From contig NZ_VYKJ01000002.1 of NCBI RefSeq assembly GCF_008710095.1, forward strand, positions 329,188 to 393,187: a stretch of DNA of 64,000 bases. Direction: 5' to 3'. Position 1 is the stretch's first letter, and each line of letters begins with the position of its first letter. A program made the position numbers and the translations under genes. The DNA is from Affinibrenneria salicis (GTDB lineage: Bacteria > Pseudomonadota > Gammaproteobacteria > Enterobacterales > Enterobacteriaceae). A model generated the notes under the pieces. The model saw only the letters and a program-made list of their open reading frames with translations, was not told where the DNA came from and made no database searches. This document shows positions 9,628-19,744 of the stretch, one piece after another.

Positions 9628-10818
9628 TTAGCGCGGGCGAGCCAGCGCCCTGTTCATACCGAAAACCGTTCCCAGTAAAGACGCCAGCAGAAGGCCGATG
9701 GCCACCCATGCAAAGGCCCCGGGACCAGTCCGATCCAGCAGAACGCCGCCGACAATGCCGCCGCCGGCCACGGCGGTGTTCCAGCCCGTGGTATACATGG
9801 ATTGCGCCACATCCACCGATGCCCCGGCCAAGCGGGACAATGCCGTCTGCGTGATGGTGGCAAAGCCGCCGAAAGCAAGGCCCCAGAGCGCGATGCAGGG
9901 ATAAACCTTCTGCGGAATATCGCCCCAAAGACCCAGCAGCAGCGCGGCGAAAGCGAAGACGACGATGCTGGCCACGGCAAGTGCTGGTAACTGGCGGTCC
10001 GCCAGCGCGCCGGCGATCCACAGGCCGAGGATCGCCCCCAGTCCGAAGACGAACAGCACGCTATCCACACGTGAAGACAAACCCGACGGCGCGAAAAAGG
10101 GTTCGATGTAAATGTAGAAAATGTTGTGGGCGACGATAAAGGTGAAAACCACCAAAAGCACGGCCCGAATGCCGGTTTTCAGCAACACGTGGGTCAGCGT
10201 TTTACGCTGATCCCTGGATTGCCCCGGGAAGTCGGGAACGACGGCGACGATCCACACGATGAGCCCCAGGGACAGCGCCGTCATCAAGCCAAAAGCGCCT
10301 TGCCAGCCGATGGTCCGTCCCAGCAACGCGCCGATCGGTACGCCGAGCACCAAAGCGACCGTCGCCCCCGCCCCGGATATCGCAATCGCCCGCCCGCTGA
10401 GATGGGACGGGGACATGCGCACGGCATAGCCGGCCAGCAGCGACCAGACGATGCCGCCAAAGACGCCGGCAAAGAAACGTGCGGCCAGGGAGAGGCTGTA
10501 GCTGGCGGAAAGCGCAGTGACGAGGTTGACCACGGCAAAACCCAACATCGCGATCAACAGCAGTGGGCGTCGCCGCATCCCCTGCGTCAGCGTGGTGACC
10601 GGAATCGCCGCGGCCAGCGCTCCTGACGCATAAGCGGTGATGAACTGGCCCGCCAGACTTTCCGACACCTTCAATCCCTGCGCAATCGGTGAAAGTAATC
10701 CCGCCGGCATGATCTCGGTCAGCAACGTAATAAAGGCGGCCATCGCCAGGGCAAGCAGCCCGGCCAGATGAAGGCGCTCCGTACCGCCGGCGCGGGCCGC
10801 TGTCGTTGTTTCATTCAT
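9628..10818 (-). CDS. MFS efflux transporter (DHA1-type, 12 TM)
   Basis: About 396 residues with 12 predicted hydrophobic spans; the DHA1 pattern is seen in TEIMPAGLLSPIAQ in TM1 (about residue 40), a basic loop MRRRPLL between TM2 and TM3, and motif C-like GAGATVALVLGVPIG in TM5 (about residue 150). Resembles the sugar/drug-proton antiporters of the AraJ/SotB/YdhP group; substrate unknown. Start is ATG 10818 (TTG 10821 precedes it), with AGGA about 10 bases upstream. It is divergent from a LysR gene, 107 bases apart, which is its probable regulator. No later gene shares its strand before the ABC-F. Confidence 0.85.
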   Translation of the reverse strand: MNETTTAARAGGTERLHLAGLLALAMAAFITLLTEIMPAGLLSPIAQGLKVSESLAGQFITAYASGALAAAIPVTTLTQGMRRRPLLLIAMLGFAVVNLVTALSASYSLSLAARFFAGVFGGIVWSLLAGYAVRMSPSHLSGRAIAISGAGATVALVLGVPIGALLGRTIGWQGAFGLMTALSLGLIVWIVAVVPDFPGQSRDQRKTLTHVLLKTGIRAVLLVVFTFIVAHNIFYIYIEPFFAPSGLSSRVDSVLFVFGLGAILGLWIAGALADRQLPALAVASIVVFAFAALLLGLWGDIPQKVYPCIALWGLAFGGFATITQTALSRLAGASVDVAQSMYTTGWNTAVAGGGIVGGVLLDRTGPGAFAWVAIGLLLASLLGTVFGMNRALARPR

Positions 10819-10925
10819 CAATCACATTTCCTCACGTGGATATCATCCTGCCCTTCATCGCGGGCGACTTCACCATGATGACCGGTCGTGAACGGAAGAA
10901 AAACAGGTTACAGTGAACAACACTC

Positions 10926-11843
10926 ATGACAAAAAAGTCATCAATGGCATTTTTTATGGAAAATATTGCTCCACTCGATATTTTTGTCCGCGTCGGCGAT
11001 TCCCGCAGCTTCACCTCGGTTGGGCAGCAGTTGGGTATTTCCGCGTCGGCAGTCAGCAAAACCATTGCGCGGCTGGAAAAACGACTGAACGTGCGCCTGT
11101 TTCATCGCTCCACCCGCACCGTCAGTCTGACGCCCGAAGGCACGCAATTTCTGGCGCGCTGCCGGCGCATTTTGCGCGAACTGGAAGACGCCGAGGCCGA
11201 ACTCTTACAAAGTCAGGACACCCCGCAAGGCAGGCTGCGCATCAGTCTGCCTTCGGTTGGCACGCTTTTCATGCCAGCCCTGGGGATATTCAAACGGCGC
11301 TATCCAGATATCGCGTTGGATATCGATTACTCGGATCGTCTGGTGGATGTGATCGACGAGGGGTTCGATGCGGTAATCCGCACCGGCGAACCCCGCGACT
11401 CCCGGCTGGCGGCGCGTAGAATCGGCTCTTGCCGCAAGGTGATCGTCGGCGCGCCCGTCTATTTCGACCAGGCGGGTATTCCCCTCAGGCCGGAGGATCT
11501 GGCAAACCATTCGTGTCTGCTCTATCGCTTCCCCAGTACGGGCAAGCTCGACGTCTGGCCGTTGCGGCATACGGCCGACATGTCCGCCAGCGCGCTTTCG
11601 GCCAGTCTGGTGACCAACAGTCTCGATCCGCAGGTATGCTTCGCCGAACAGGGACTGGGTATCGCCTGTGTTCCAGAGATCGCCGTGCGCCGCCAGTTAC
11701 GGCAAGGCAATTTGATCACCGTGCTGGATGACGACAACCACGACAGCATGGTGTTCCATGTGTTGTGGCCGTCGGGTCGCCATCTTTCGCCGAAGATCAG
11801 AGTCTTCGTCGACTTCATTGCGGAAAACCTGTTTCCTCTCTGA
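10926..11843 (+). CDS. LysR-family transcriptional regulator
   Basis: Typical LTTR: N-terminal winged helix-turn-helix (about residues 11-70; SFTSVGQQLGISASAVSKTI and LFHRSTRTVSLTPEG) and a periplasmic-binding-protein-like effector domain (about 100-300; FDAVIRTGEPRDSRLAARRI, GLGIACVPEIAVRRQL). CrgA/DsdC-like group common beside MFS pumps. Start could be ATG 10926, 10944 or 10956; the last (MENIAPLDIFVRV) fits the family best, but none has a clear ribosome site. Divergent from the MFS transporter, whose expression it probably controls. Confidence 0.88.
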   Translation: MTKKSSMAFFMENIAPLDIFVRVGDSRSFTSVGQQLGISASAVSKTIARLEKRLNVRLFHRSTRTVSLTPEGTQFLARCRRILRELEDAEAELLQSQDTPQGRLRISLPSVGTLFMPALGIFKRRYPDIALDIDYSDRLVDVIDEGFDAVIRTGEPRDSRLAARRIGSCRKVIVGAPVYFDQAGIPLRPEDLANHSCLLYRFPSTGKLDVWPLRHTADMSASALSASLVTNSLDPQVCFAEQGLGIACVPEIAVRRQLRQGNLITVLDDDNHDSMVFHVLWPSGRHLSPKIRVFVDFIAENLFPL

Positions 11844-12012
11844 ACGAGGCCGCGGCCCGGGGAAAATATCGTTTTTCGGCCCAGGTGGACACGCGCGCCG
11901 TTAGCGCCGCCGGATGGCGGTTCAGGCAGGGGCGGAGAAATCCGCGTCGGGTGGTCACATGCCGGTACTGCAAACCCTGTCTGAATCGCCACCAGAAAGG
12001 GGCGCAGTGAAT

Positions 12013-12078
12013 ATGACTATACAGCACAACGACTGGCATCCGGCCGACATCATCGCCGCTTTACGCAAGAAAGGAACG
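12013..12078 (+). pseudogene. Truncated start of a Nlp/SfsB (Ner-like) DNA-binding protein
   Basis: From ATG 12013 the first 22 codons (MTIQHNDWHPADIIAALRKK then GT) match the N-terminus of Nlp/SfsB, a small Ner-type regulator of about 90 residues. After codon 22 the similarity stops and unrelated sequence runs to a stop by 12171. So only the 5' end of the gene survives; the break is at about 12078, just before a region with IS and transposon debris. The remainder of 11844-12287 shows nothing I recognise. Confidence 0.7.
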
Positions 12079-12261
12079 TTCATTAGCATAACGTCCGCTG
12101 TTGGCCCAGAGCCGCCTGTCAGGTTAAGTTCAGCCCGGTGCCATAACAGTGTCAGATCAAGTCGCGACTAATACAGTTTATTCAAAAATATGCATGTCGC
12201 ACATTCTACCGAGATCAAAAAAACCTCCCTATTACTCGACAAGAACTTGGCGTAGGAACAA

Positions 12262-12284
12262 TGATCTTGCCCCTGTTCCGCGGA
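12262..12284 (+). repeat. Direct repeat of an IS3-type terminal sequence, copy 1
   Basis: A 23-base stretch beginning TGATCTTGCCCC and ending TTCCGCGGA, identical to 13059-13081 in the same orientation. Copy 2 is the outer end of an IS3-family transposase fragment, so both look like IS ends (TG...CA type). The two copies bracket the secreted-protein gene at 12288-13001. Confidence 0.85.
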
Positions 12285-12287
12285 TCG

Positions 12288-13001
12288 CTATTTAGGTGTC
12301 GCGCAGTTCAGGTCCAGCTCGATGCCGCTCTCACGTACGACATTCGCGTCCGCCGACAGGCGCAGCATAAATTGATAATTGTCGTGGGTATCCAGCGTGC
12401 CACGGGTGAGATCTTTGCGCGGTGCGCCGGTTCTGACAACATAGTCGATCTGCTGCGAAGGGCAGCCGCAGGCGTCCAGCTTCGTCAAGACCAGCGGATA
12501 CACGCTCTGCGTCCAGGTGCTGTCTTCCTCGCGGGGCCGCTGCGCGCGCACTTGTACGCATTGCATGTCGCGAACCAGCTTGATCGACGGCACGGCGATG
12601 GGGGCCTGCTTCGCGCTCGGTTCTGGTGCTCGCTTTAAGGGATAGGTGCCATCACTCGTTGTTAAAAACAACGTCGAGCCTCTCAACTGCAACGTCCCTT
12701 TAAGTTCTAAGACACGCGGAATATCGGAGATGCCGCACTTGCCGAGTATCTTCCAGAGGTTACTTCCAATGGATTTTACCGAAGCGATCTCGCAGCCACC
12801 GTCCGGTCCCAGTATTATCCGTCGATTATCAAAATTGATTTTTAGGTCATCACTACCGACCCAATATCCAGTTAGGGTTTCGGCAGCGCAGGATGGTGGT
12901 GCGAAGGCCATAGAGATCACGAGGGTAAGTCCCAAAGCACTAAGCTTCACCGGTATTTGCGCAGCCCTACCGATCGGTTTCCGGCTATTCTGGTCGTTCA
13001 T
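12288..13001 (-). CDS. Unknown secreted (periplasmic) cysteine-rich protein
   Basis: Not recognised. From ATG 13001 the protein is about 237 residues; ATG 13010 (AGGA only 2 bases upstream) and ATG 13040 are alternative starts. A signal peptide is visible: basic N-region (KPIGRAAQIPVK), hydrophobic LSALGLTLVISMAFA, likely cleavage after SCAA before ETLTGYWVGSDD. The mature part has seven or so Cys (for example GGCE, GKCG, MQCV, DACGC, LNCA), suggesting disulphides in the periplasm. No catalytic motif seen. It stands alone between two identical IS3-type ends and beside Tn3 debris, so it is probably acquired cargo. Function cannot be assigned. Confidence 0.6.
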   Translation of the reverse strand: MNDQNSRKPIGRAAQIPVKLSALGLTLVISMAFAPPSCAAETLTGYWVGSDDLKINFDNRRIILGPDGGCEIASVKSIGSNLWKILGKCGISDIPRVLELKGTLQLRGSTLFLTTSDGTYPLKRAPEPSAKQAPIAVPSIKLVRDMQCVQVRAQRPREEDSTWTQSVYPLVLTKLDACGCPSQQIDYVVRTGAPRKDLTRGTLDTHDNYQFMLRLSADANVVRESGIELDLNCATPK

Positions 13002-13058
13002 TCTCGTCATCTTCCTAAAATTTCTGGATCTATCCGGCATCGTTCCATAAGAGTCGCT

Positions 13059-13142
13059 TGATCTTGCCCCTGTTCCGCGGACGTCCGGCTAAGCAACATG
13101 GGTCAGCTCAAACTGCTCTGGGCTGAGGTAGCCCAGAGTCGA
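13059..13142 (-). mobile_element. Remnant of an IS3-family element (transposase C-terminus and terminal repeat)
   Basis: The reverse strand reads STLGYLSPEQFELTHVA and stop at 13093, the typical last residues of an IS3-family OrfB (DDE) transposase, followed by about 10 bases and then the terminal sequence 13081-13059 ending in ...GATCA. Upstream of that 17-residue tail the transposase similarity ends, so the element is cut to its last ~85 bases. The end sequence is identical to 12262-12284. Confidence 0.75.
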
Positions 13143-13200
13143 GGAAACAAGAGAGGGCGGGTGGCCAAAAACGTTTTGAGTTGCATCATATCACTCGGGT

Positions 13201-13257
13201 GGCTTTGTTGAATAGTGAGCCTCTCTGTAGCGGGGTTTGAGGGCCAATGGAACGAAA
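13201..13257. mobile_element. Possible IS5/IS903-type end
   Basis: 13201-13214 reads GGCTTTGTTGAATA, the same as the first bases of IS903-group (IS5 family) terminal repeats. It abuts the point where the Tn3 transposase homology stops (about 13258). No IS5 transposase is present; if real, this is only a terminal scrap. Low confidence. Confidence 0.35.
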
Positions 13258-13936
13258 GGTTTCCATGGACGGCTAATGATTTCCTTTGGTGCGTCATCAA
13301 AATACTGCCGCCGTGAGCTGAACTCGAGGCTGAGGTAATCGCAGGCATTCAGGGTGGAACTCCCGGCGGGAGCGGCTGAAAATTTAACGGTATTCAGCAG
13401 ATGGGGCAGAAAACGACGAGCCCTCCCGTACTGCTCCAGCATTTCATCATTAAAGTTATCGTCTGAAGGCCGGGCAATTTCACGGACAAGTGCGATGATT
13501 TCGGCCAGTTTTTGCCTGGGGATGTGGCTGAATACTTCAGCCCGGATTGATTCGTCCGGTGTTTCTTCTTTCAGCAGGTACGAACACGCGCCAGCGCAGA
13601 TTTATCCAGATCCTTCAGCGATCGGAGCCGCCTTTTCTGCCCAATCTTTCTGGCGTCACGGATGATGACAGCCAGCATGGCGTCCAGAACGTCCAGTGCA
13701 TCATCCAGCGCCAGTGTCTCCCATGCAAGGACAAAGGCAACCAGTATCGCAGTCCTTTTCTGCGGAGCCATCCTGGCGATATTGAACACCGAAGTCATTC
13801 CCGCATAACGAGCGAGATTTTTCAGACGTACAGCCGGGATCTCGTTCAGGCTTTCATTATGAAGGCCAAAATCGCTCAGCATTTTCCAGCGATCAATTGC
13901 CTCATTAAACGCCGGGCCGCTGATGTTGACCGGGCC
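13258..13936 (-). pseudogene. Tn3-family transposase (TnpA) fragment with a frameshift
   Basis: The reverse strand carries about 225 codons of a TnpA of ~1000 residues. From 13936: SGPAFNEAIDRWKMLSDFGL, then EIPAVRLKNLARYAG, LDDALDVLDAMLAVII and RLRSLKDLDKSALA. Near 13575 the frame shifts (the first frame stops at 13571) and continues as LLKEETPDESIRAEVF, FLPHLLNTVKFSAAPAG and DDAPKEIISRPWK, where homology ends at about 13258. The upstream end is marked by a stop at 13937-13939. No terminal inverted repeat or resolvase was found. 13940-14304 holds no gene I can support. Confidence 0.8.
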
Positions 13937-14304
13937 TCATCGAATGCCACTTTCCTGAAGTTCGACGGTATTCGCTGTATGGCCGAAATCAATATTTCCG
14001 GTGGCCAGATTAATTTTAAACGGACGTAGGTTATTCCACCTGATGATGAGCCGACGCCGGTGGAGTAAAATCAAACAGATTGAACGATAAATTTCTTAAT
14101 TTTTTGTACGGCCTGTTTTTTTTACATGCTGTAAGAGAATTACAATTACCATCCAATCTTTTCCCAGTTCAGCCCACTTAGTCCCACAGTTATCTTGCAG
14201 ACTCTGTATTATTTATCTCACTTCTAATCATGCTAACCAGCCAGACCCGGCATGATTACTTCGCCCAGTCGCCCATGAGCCGGGGAGTGATGTCACCTGC
14301 CCCG

Positions 14305-15495
14305 CTATCCGGAAATATTCACGTCTGGCGTTTCGGTTCCGCGCATCTGCCTCAGCATCCAAACCATCCCCAGTCCTGCGACAGTCGCGCCCACCCAGGC
14401 CGTGCTGGTTAGCCCCATCGCTTCCAGGCTGGCGCCGCCCAGTAACGATCCCAATGCAATACCGCCATTAAAGCCTGCGATATTCAGCCCGGCAGCCACC
14501 GCCAGCGCCTGCGGCGCATGGCTGTGCGACAGCTCAATCACCCGCGCCTGCAAGGCCGGCACCGCCGCGTAGGTCAGCGCGCCCAGCAGCCCCGTCAGCA
14601 GCACCATCAATGGCAACGATGGCGCCGATAGCCATATCGCCAGCAGCACCGCAGTCAGACCGATCAGCACGCTCATTACCGCGAAGTCCGCGCCCTTGCG
14701 GTCGGTCAGGCGTCCGCCCCATACGTTGCCGATGGCCGCCATCACGCCGTAGCCCAGCATTAGCAGGCTGACCGTGCTTTCGCTAACTGTCGTTACCTGC
14801 AGCAGGATCGGTGAAATGTAAGTGTAGAGCGCAAACGACCCGGCATAGGCCAGTACGGTAATGCCGGCCCCGGCCAGCAAACGCGGATTGAACATCGACT
14901 TCAGTCCGTCCATCGCGTTGGCCTGCGGAGCGTGCTGCCGATCCGCCGGCATCAGGAGCAACAACCCCAGGAAACCGATGGCGCCGCTTGCGGCCACGGC
15001 CATGAAAATAACCTGCCAGCTTAATACGCTGCCCAGCCAGGTGCCGAGCGGCACGCCCAGCGCCAGGGCCAGCGTCAGGCCGCCGAACACCACCGCCACC
15101 GCCGTGCCGGCGCGATGCCGCCCCGCCAACTGCGTGGCGACACTGGACGCCACGGCGAGAAATACGCCATGCCCCAGGCCCGAAGCAAAGCGGGCGGCCA
15201 GCATGGGCGTCAGCGTATCGGACAGGCTGACCAGCGTATTGCCCAGCGTGAACAGCCCCATTGCCAGCAGCAGCAGTCGCTTGCGCGGCCAGCGCGTGGC
15301 GAGCGCGGTCAGGCCCGGCGCGCCGATCACTGCCCCCAGCGCATAGGCCGTGACCGCCGTGCCGACCTGGCCGACGCTGGCGTGCAGGTCGGCGGAAATG
15401 GTGGACACCAGCCCGATGGTGACGAACTCGGTGAAGCCCAGGGCGAACGCGCAAAGCGCGAAAACGTAAATGACGAAAGGCATACGTTCATTCAT
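14305..15495 (-). CDS. MFS transporter (DHA1-type, 12 TM)
   Basis: 396 residues with 12 hydrophobic spans. TM1 has FALGFTEFVTIGLVSTISAD, close to the AraJ/YdhP/PbuE-like DHA1 group; the TM2-3 loop is RWPRKRLLL (motif A) and TM5 has the motif C-like LTLALALGVPLGTWLG (about residue 135). Substrate unknown. ATG 15495 follows the stop of the DJ-1-like gene by 2 bases, so both are one operon. A longer in-frame extension to 15879 is only the shadow of the DJ-1 gene. The divergent LysR at 16344 probably regulates the pair. Confidence 0.87.
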   Translation of the reverse strand: MNERMPFVIYVFALCAFALGFTEFVTIGLVSTISADLHASVGQVGTAVTAYALGAVIGAPGLTALATRWPRKRLLLLAMGLFTLGNTLVSLSDTLTPMLAARFASGLGHGVFLAVASSVATQLAGRHRAGTAVAVVFGGLTLALALGVPLGTWLGSVLSWQVIFMAVAASGAIGFLGLLLLMPADRQHAPQANAMDGLKSMFNPRLLAGAGITVLAYAGSFALYTYISPILLQVTTVSESTVSLLMLGYGVMAAIGNVWGGRLTDRKGADFAVMSVLIGLTAVLLAIWLSAPSLPLMVLLTGLLGALTYAAVPALQARVIELSHSHAPQALAVAAGLNIAGFNGGIALGSLLGGASLEAMGLTSTAWVGATVAGLGMVWMLRQMRGTETPDVNISG

Positions 15496-15497
15496 GA

Positions 15498-16202
15498 TTA
15501 GCTCCGTTCCCCGGATGCCGTCGTCAGCAACGGCAACATCGCTTCGGCCACGCCGCGGGCCGAAGCCGGGTTCTGGCCCGTCACCAGCCGCTCGCTGACT
15601 ACCACCTGCGGCTGGAAGTCCGGCGCGGAAATATGCCTGGCGCCGCGCGCCTGCAAGGCGTCCGCCAGCAGGAACGGTACGGTGCCGTACAGGCCGACCG
15701 CGCGCTCCTCGTCGTTGGTAAAGGCGGCCACATCCTTGCCCGCGACCAGATGGCGGCCATCGGACAGCCTGATGTTCACCAGTCCGGCCGGGCCGTGGCA
15801 TACCGCCGCGACCACGCCGCCGCGATCGTAGATGCGCGTCGCGATGGCCGCCAGTTCGGCGCTGTCCGGGAAATCCCACATCGCCGCGTGTCCGCCGGCG
15901 TAGAAAATCGCGGCATAATCGTCTGGCTCCACCTGCGCAGGCGCCAGGGTGTTGCCGGCGGCGCTTCTCAGGTCCGCATCATGCCAGAAAGCGGCATTGA
16001 TCGGGTCGTCCAGATCGAGGCCGTCAACGTGCGTTTTGCCGCCCCTGGGGCTGACAAAATCGACGCCATAGCCCGCGTCGGCCAACACCCGATGCGGGTG
16101 CGCGACTTCCGACAGGTAGAAGCCGCCCGGCGCCGCACCGGCGTCGTCTGCCGCGCCTTTGCGGTCATGGCTGGTCAGGACGAAAAGAATGCGTTGGCTC
16201 AT
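15498..16202 (-). CDS. DJ-1/PfpI family protein (class I glutamine amidotransferase fold)
   Basis: 234-residue member of the DJ-1/PfpI superfamily, nearest in look to Hsp31/HchA-like glyoxalase III or isonitrile hydratase-type proteins. The nucleophile elbow VVAAVCHGPAGLVNI (Cys about residue 131) is intact; the early acidic residue in APGGFYLSEVAHP (about residue 25-37) and the GGHAAMWDFPDS segment are typical of the HchA/YDR533C branch, which detoxifies methylglyoxal. AGGAG is 7 bases before ATG 16202. First gene of an operon with the MFS transporter. Function as glyoxalase or amidase is inferred from family only. Confidence 0.82.
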   Translation of the reverse strand: MSQRILFVLTSHDRKGAADDAGAAPGGFYLSEVAHPHRVLADAGYGVDFVSPRGGKTHVDGLDLDDPINAAFWHDADLRSAAGNTLAPAQVEPDDYAAIFYAGGHAAMWDFPDSAELAAIATRIYDRGGVVAAVCHGPAGLVNIRLSDGRHLVAGKDVAAFTNDEERAVGLYGTVPFLLADALQARGARHISAPDFQPQVVVSERLVTGQNPASARGVAEAMLPLLTTASGERS

Positions 16203-16343
16203 CAGAAACTCCTCATAGGGTACGGCGCCGGTCATACCCCGATTAGAGAACATGACCGGCGCAACATTAGGGATAACGGCTGCCATTCTGACGGTTCTGC
16301 TATATCCTTTAAATGACCAAAATCGACAAACACTTTCCCCGGA

Positions 16344-17261
16344 ATGGACCAAATGACCCTGCGTAATCTGGATGACCTGGCGGTATTCGTGCATGTGGTG
16401 GAACACCACAGTTTTTCCGCCGCTGCTCGCGACCTGCACCTGGCGCCCAAGACCGTCAGCAAGCAAATTGCCCGGCTGGAACAGGCGCTGGGCACCACGC
16501 TGTTCGAGCGCAATACCCGCAACCTGCGCATTACCAGCGAAGGCCGCGCCATCGCCGAGCGCGCGCGAACGGCTCTGGCGGTGCTGGAAGAAATGCAGGA
16601 ACTGGCGACCGGCGGCAGCGAGGCGCTGAGCGGCGACATCCGCCTGACCGCGCCTACCCCGTTCGGCCGCAAGTTCGTGGCTCCGGCGATCCACGATTTC
16701 TGCCGCCTGCATCCCCGAGTCGGCTTCGACCTGCGTCTGTCCGATCAGGTGCAGGATCTGTATAGCGGCGACCTGGATCTGGCGATCCGTATGGGCGAAT
16801 TGGCCGACTCGCGCCTGGTGGCGCGTCGCGTGGCCGACAACCGGCGCATCCTGGCGGCCTCTCCCGACTACCTGAACGCGCACGAACAACCCACGCAGCC
16901 GGAAGAGCTGGCGCGGCACAACTGCCTGGTGTTCGCCTATCCCGGACTGCTGCAAAATAGCTGGCCGTTGCGCAAGGGGCGCAGGGAGAAGACTGTCGCA
17001 GTCAGCGGTACGCTATGCAGCGATAACGGCGACGTGCTGCATGCATGGTGTCTGGCCGGACTGGGCATTTCGTTGCGCGAGACCTGGGATATTCACGACG
17101 AACTGAGCGATGGACGGCTGGTGCGCGTATTGCCGGAGTGGGAAGCCACGCCCTCGAAGATCAGCATCGTGCGGGCGCGACGCGAACCCGTACCGCGCCG
17201 GCTGACGGCGTTCAGCGATTTTCTGTTCGAGCGCTGGCGGCAGGCGCCCTGGGATCGCTGA
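16344..17261 (+). CDS. LysR-family transcriptional regulator
   Basis: LTTR with winged HTH (about residues 10-70; FSAAARDLHLAPKTVSKQIA, LFERNTRNLRITSEG) and effector domain (DLDLAIRMGELADSRLVARR; GLGISLRETWDIHDEL). 305 residues, standard length. ATG 16344 or 16353 may be used. Divergent from the DJ-1/MFS operon across a 141-base gap, the standard place for an LTTR operator controlling both directions. Confidence 0.88.
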   Translation: MDQMTLRNLDDLAVFVHVVEHHSFSAAARDLHLAPKTVSKQIARLEQALGTTLFERNTRNLRITSEGRAIAERARTALAVLEEMQELATGGSEALSGDIRLTAPTPFGRKFVAPAIHDFCRLHPRVGFDLRLSDQVQDLYSGDLDLAIRMGELADSRLVARRVADNRRILAASPDYLNAHEQPTQPEELARHNCLVFAYPGLLQNSWPLRKGRREKTVAVSGTLCSDNGDVLHAWCLAGLGISLRETWDIHDELSDGRLVRVLPEWEATPSKISIVRARREPVPRRLTAFSDFLFERWRQAPWDR

Positions 17262-17321
17262 GGCGACTAACGAACATAATGTCGCCGACAAGACGACATA
17301 ACGACGCGCCGCGGCAGGCGG

Positions 17322-18383
17322 TTATCGTCCCCGTCTGGCCGTATCGTGCGCCGAACGCGCCACGACCACCTTGCCGGTAATGCCGCCGTGCTCGACTAAC
17401 CGATGCGCCTCGATCAGGCGGGCGGCGTTAAGCGGGTGCAGAACATGGCTGACGGTTGAACGCAATACGCCGGCGTCCACCAGGGCGGCCACTTCATCGA
17501 GGATGCGGTGCTGCGCAATCATATCCGTCGTGCGGTACAATGGACGCGTGAACACCATTTCCCAATGCAACGATACGCTTTTAGCTTTAAACGGCACCGC
17601 GTCCAGCGTGTCGTGATCGTCAATAATGGCTATCCGACCCTGCGGTTCAATCAGTTGCGCCAGATCGGCCAGGTGATCGCCGGTACGGGATAACGCCGCA
17701 ATATGCGTGACCGGCGGCGCAGGCAGCGAGTCGATCTGTTCAGGCAGCGCCCGTCCGTGATCAATGACGTGGTGGGCTCCCTGCGCCAGGCACCAGTCGC
17801 GGCTCTGCGGGCGCGACGCCGTGGCGATCACCGTCAACCCGGTCAGGCGCCGCGCAAGCTGGATCAGCAGAGAACCGACGCCGCCTGCCCCGCCCAACAC
17901 TAACAGGCTGCCGGCATAGGCCGGTTTGCCGGGCGCGACGCCAAGGCGTTCGAACAGCAATTGCCAGGCCGTTAGCGATGCCAGCGGCAGCGCGGCCGAC
18001 TCGGTAAAACTCAGCGTCTCAGGCATATGTCCCACCAGACGTTCGTCCACCAGATGGAGCTGCGCGTTGCTGCCGCTGCGGTCGAAAGATCCCGCATAGT
18101 AGACCGCCTGACCGGGGCGAAACAGCGTGACCGCATCGCCGACCGCCTCGACGATGCCGGCGGCATCCCAGCCCAGGGAACGGACGCTCTCGGGCACGGC
18201 GACCAGACCGGCCCGCACTTTGGTGTCGAGCGGATTGACGGAAACGGCGCGTACCGCCACCCGCAGGTCGTGCGGACCCGGTTGCGGGCATGTTGAGTCG
18301 ATGTCGGTGAGGCAGTCAGGCTCCGACAGATCGGCGTATTTGCGAAATGCAATCGCGGCCATAGCGGGGAGCGAGGTTGTCAT
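17322..18383 (-). CDS. Medium-chain dehydrogenase/reductase, zinc-free quinone oxidoreductase type
   Basis: 353 residues of the MDR superfamily. GroES-like N-terminal part with VNPLDTKVRAG and LGWDAAGIVEAVG (about residues 45-80), then the NAD(P)-binding Rossmann segment LLVLGGAGGVGSLLIQLARR (about residue 155-175) and TASRPQSRDWCLAQGAHHVI. No structural four-Cys zinc loop is seen, so it belongs to the zinc-independent quinone oxidoreductase/ZADH1-like group, likely reducing quinones or enones with NADPH. ATG 18383 has GGAGG 7 bases upstream; a longer frame to 18401 is not needed. Convergent with the LysR at 16344. No visible link to a pathway. Confidence 0.85.
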   Translation of the reverse strand: MTTSLPAMAAIAFRKYADLSEPDCLTDIDSTCPQPGPHDLRVAVRAVSVNPLDTKVRAGLVAVPESVRSLGWDAAGIVEAVGDAVTLFRPGQAVYYAGSFDRSGSNAQLHLVDERLVGHMPETLSFTESAALPLASLTAWQLLFERLGVAPGKPAYAGSLLVLGGAGGVGSLLIQLARRLTGLTVIATASRPQSRDWCLAQGAHHVIDHGRALPEQIDSLPAPPVTHIAALSRTGDHLADLAQLIEPQGRIAIIDDHDTLDAVPFKAKSVSLHWEMVFTRPLYRTTDMIAQHRILDEVAALVDAGVLRSTVSHVLHPLNAARLIEAHRLVEHGGITGKVVVARSAHDTARRGR

Positions 18384-18571
18384 CTCACACCTCCAGCGCA
18401 TCGGGCATATCGGCGTCGATACGCGCAGGCCTGACGACGCGTCCGCTCGTCGCGCCCTGTTCGGTACAATAGCGCGATCGATATAGTCTCGGGAAAACGT
18501 AAGTTAGCGATAGTCAAAACACGCACCTTTCTTCATGGATAGTCGCCATGATGATAGAGACGCCGCGTTTA

Positions 18572-18601
18572 AAGAAAAAGCAGGGTACGGTTCCCTGCTT
18601 T
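18572..18601 (-). terminator. Rho-independent terminator after the aldo/keto reductase
   Basis: On the reverse strand AAAGCAGGG / CCCTGCTTT form a perfect 9-bp stem (18577-18585 with 18593-18601), followed by a T-rich run. It lies about 60 bases past the stop of the aldo/keto reductase gene. Confidence 0.8.
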
Positions 18602-18658
18602 GAGGACATAAATGTCCGCAATGAATGAAGCAGGCGGACGAATAAATCCTTACGATAA

Positions 18659-19648
<990 letters not shown>

Positions 19649-19744
19649 TTCATTCTCCTGTCGTTGATCTGCCCTGATTATGAAAGCTTTATTTGTGCGA
19701 TGATATAGATCAATAATGCACAATCTGTTCGATGGGGTTCATCA

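Noticed and set aside
11914..12171. Intact 85-codon nlp gene
   Set aside because: Similarity to Nlp is confined to 22 codons from 12013; both sides are unrelated sequence.
14305..15879. 524-codon frame for the MFS gene
   Set aside because: The extra 128 residues lie over the DJ-1 gene; the transporter begins at 15495.
15498..16955. 485-codon frame on the reverse strand
   Set aside because: Residues before the DJ-1 start at 16202 lie over the LysR gene on the other strand and have shadow-like composition. Only 15498-16202 is a gene.
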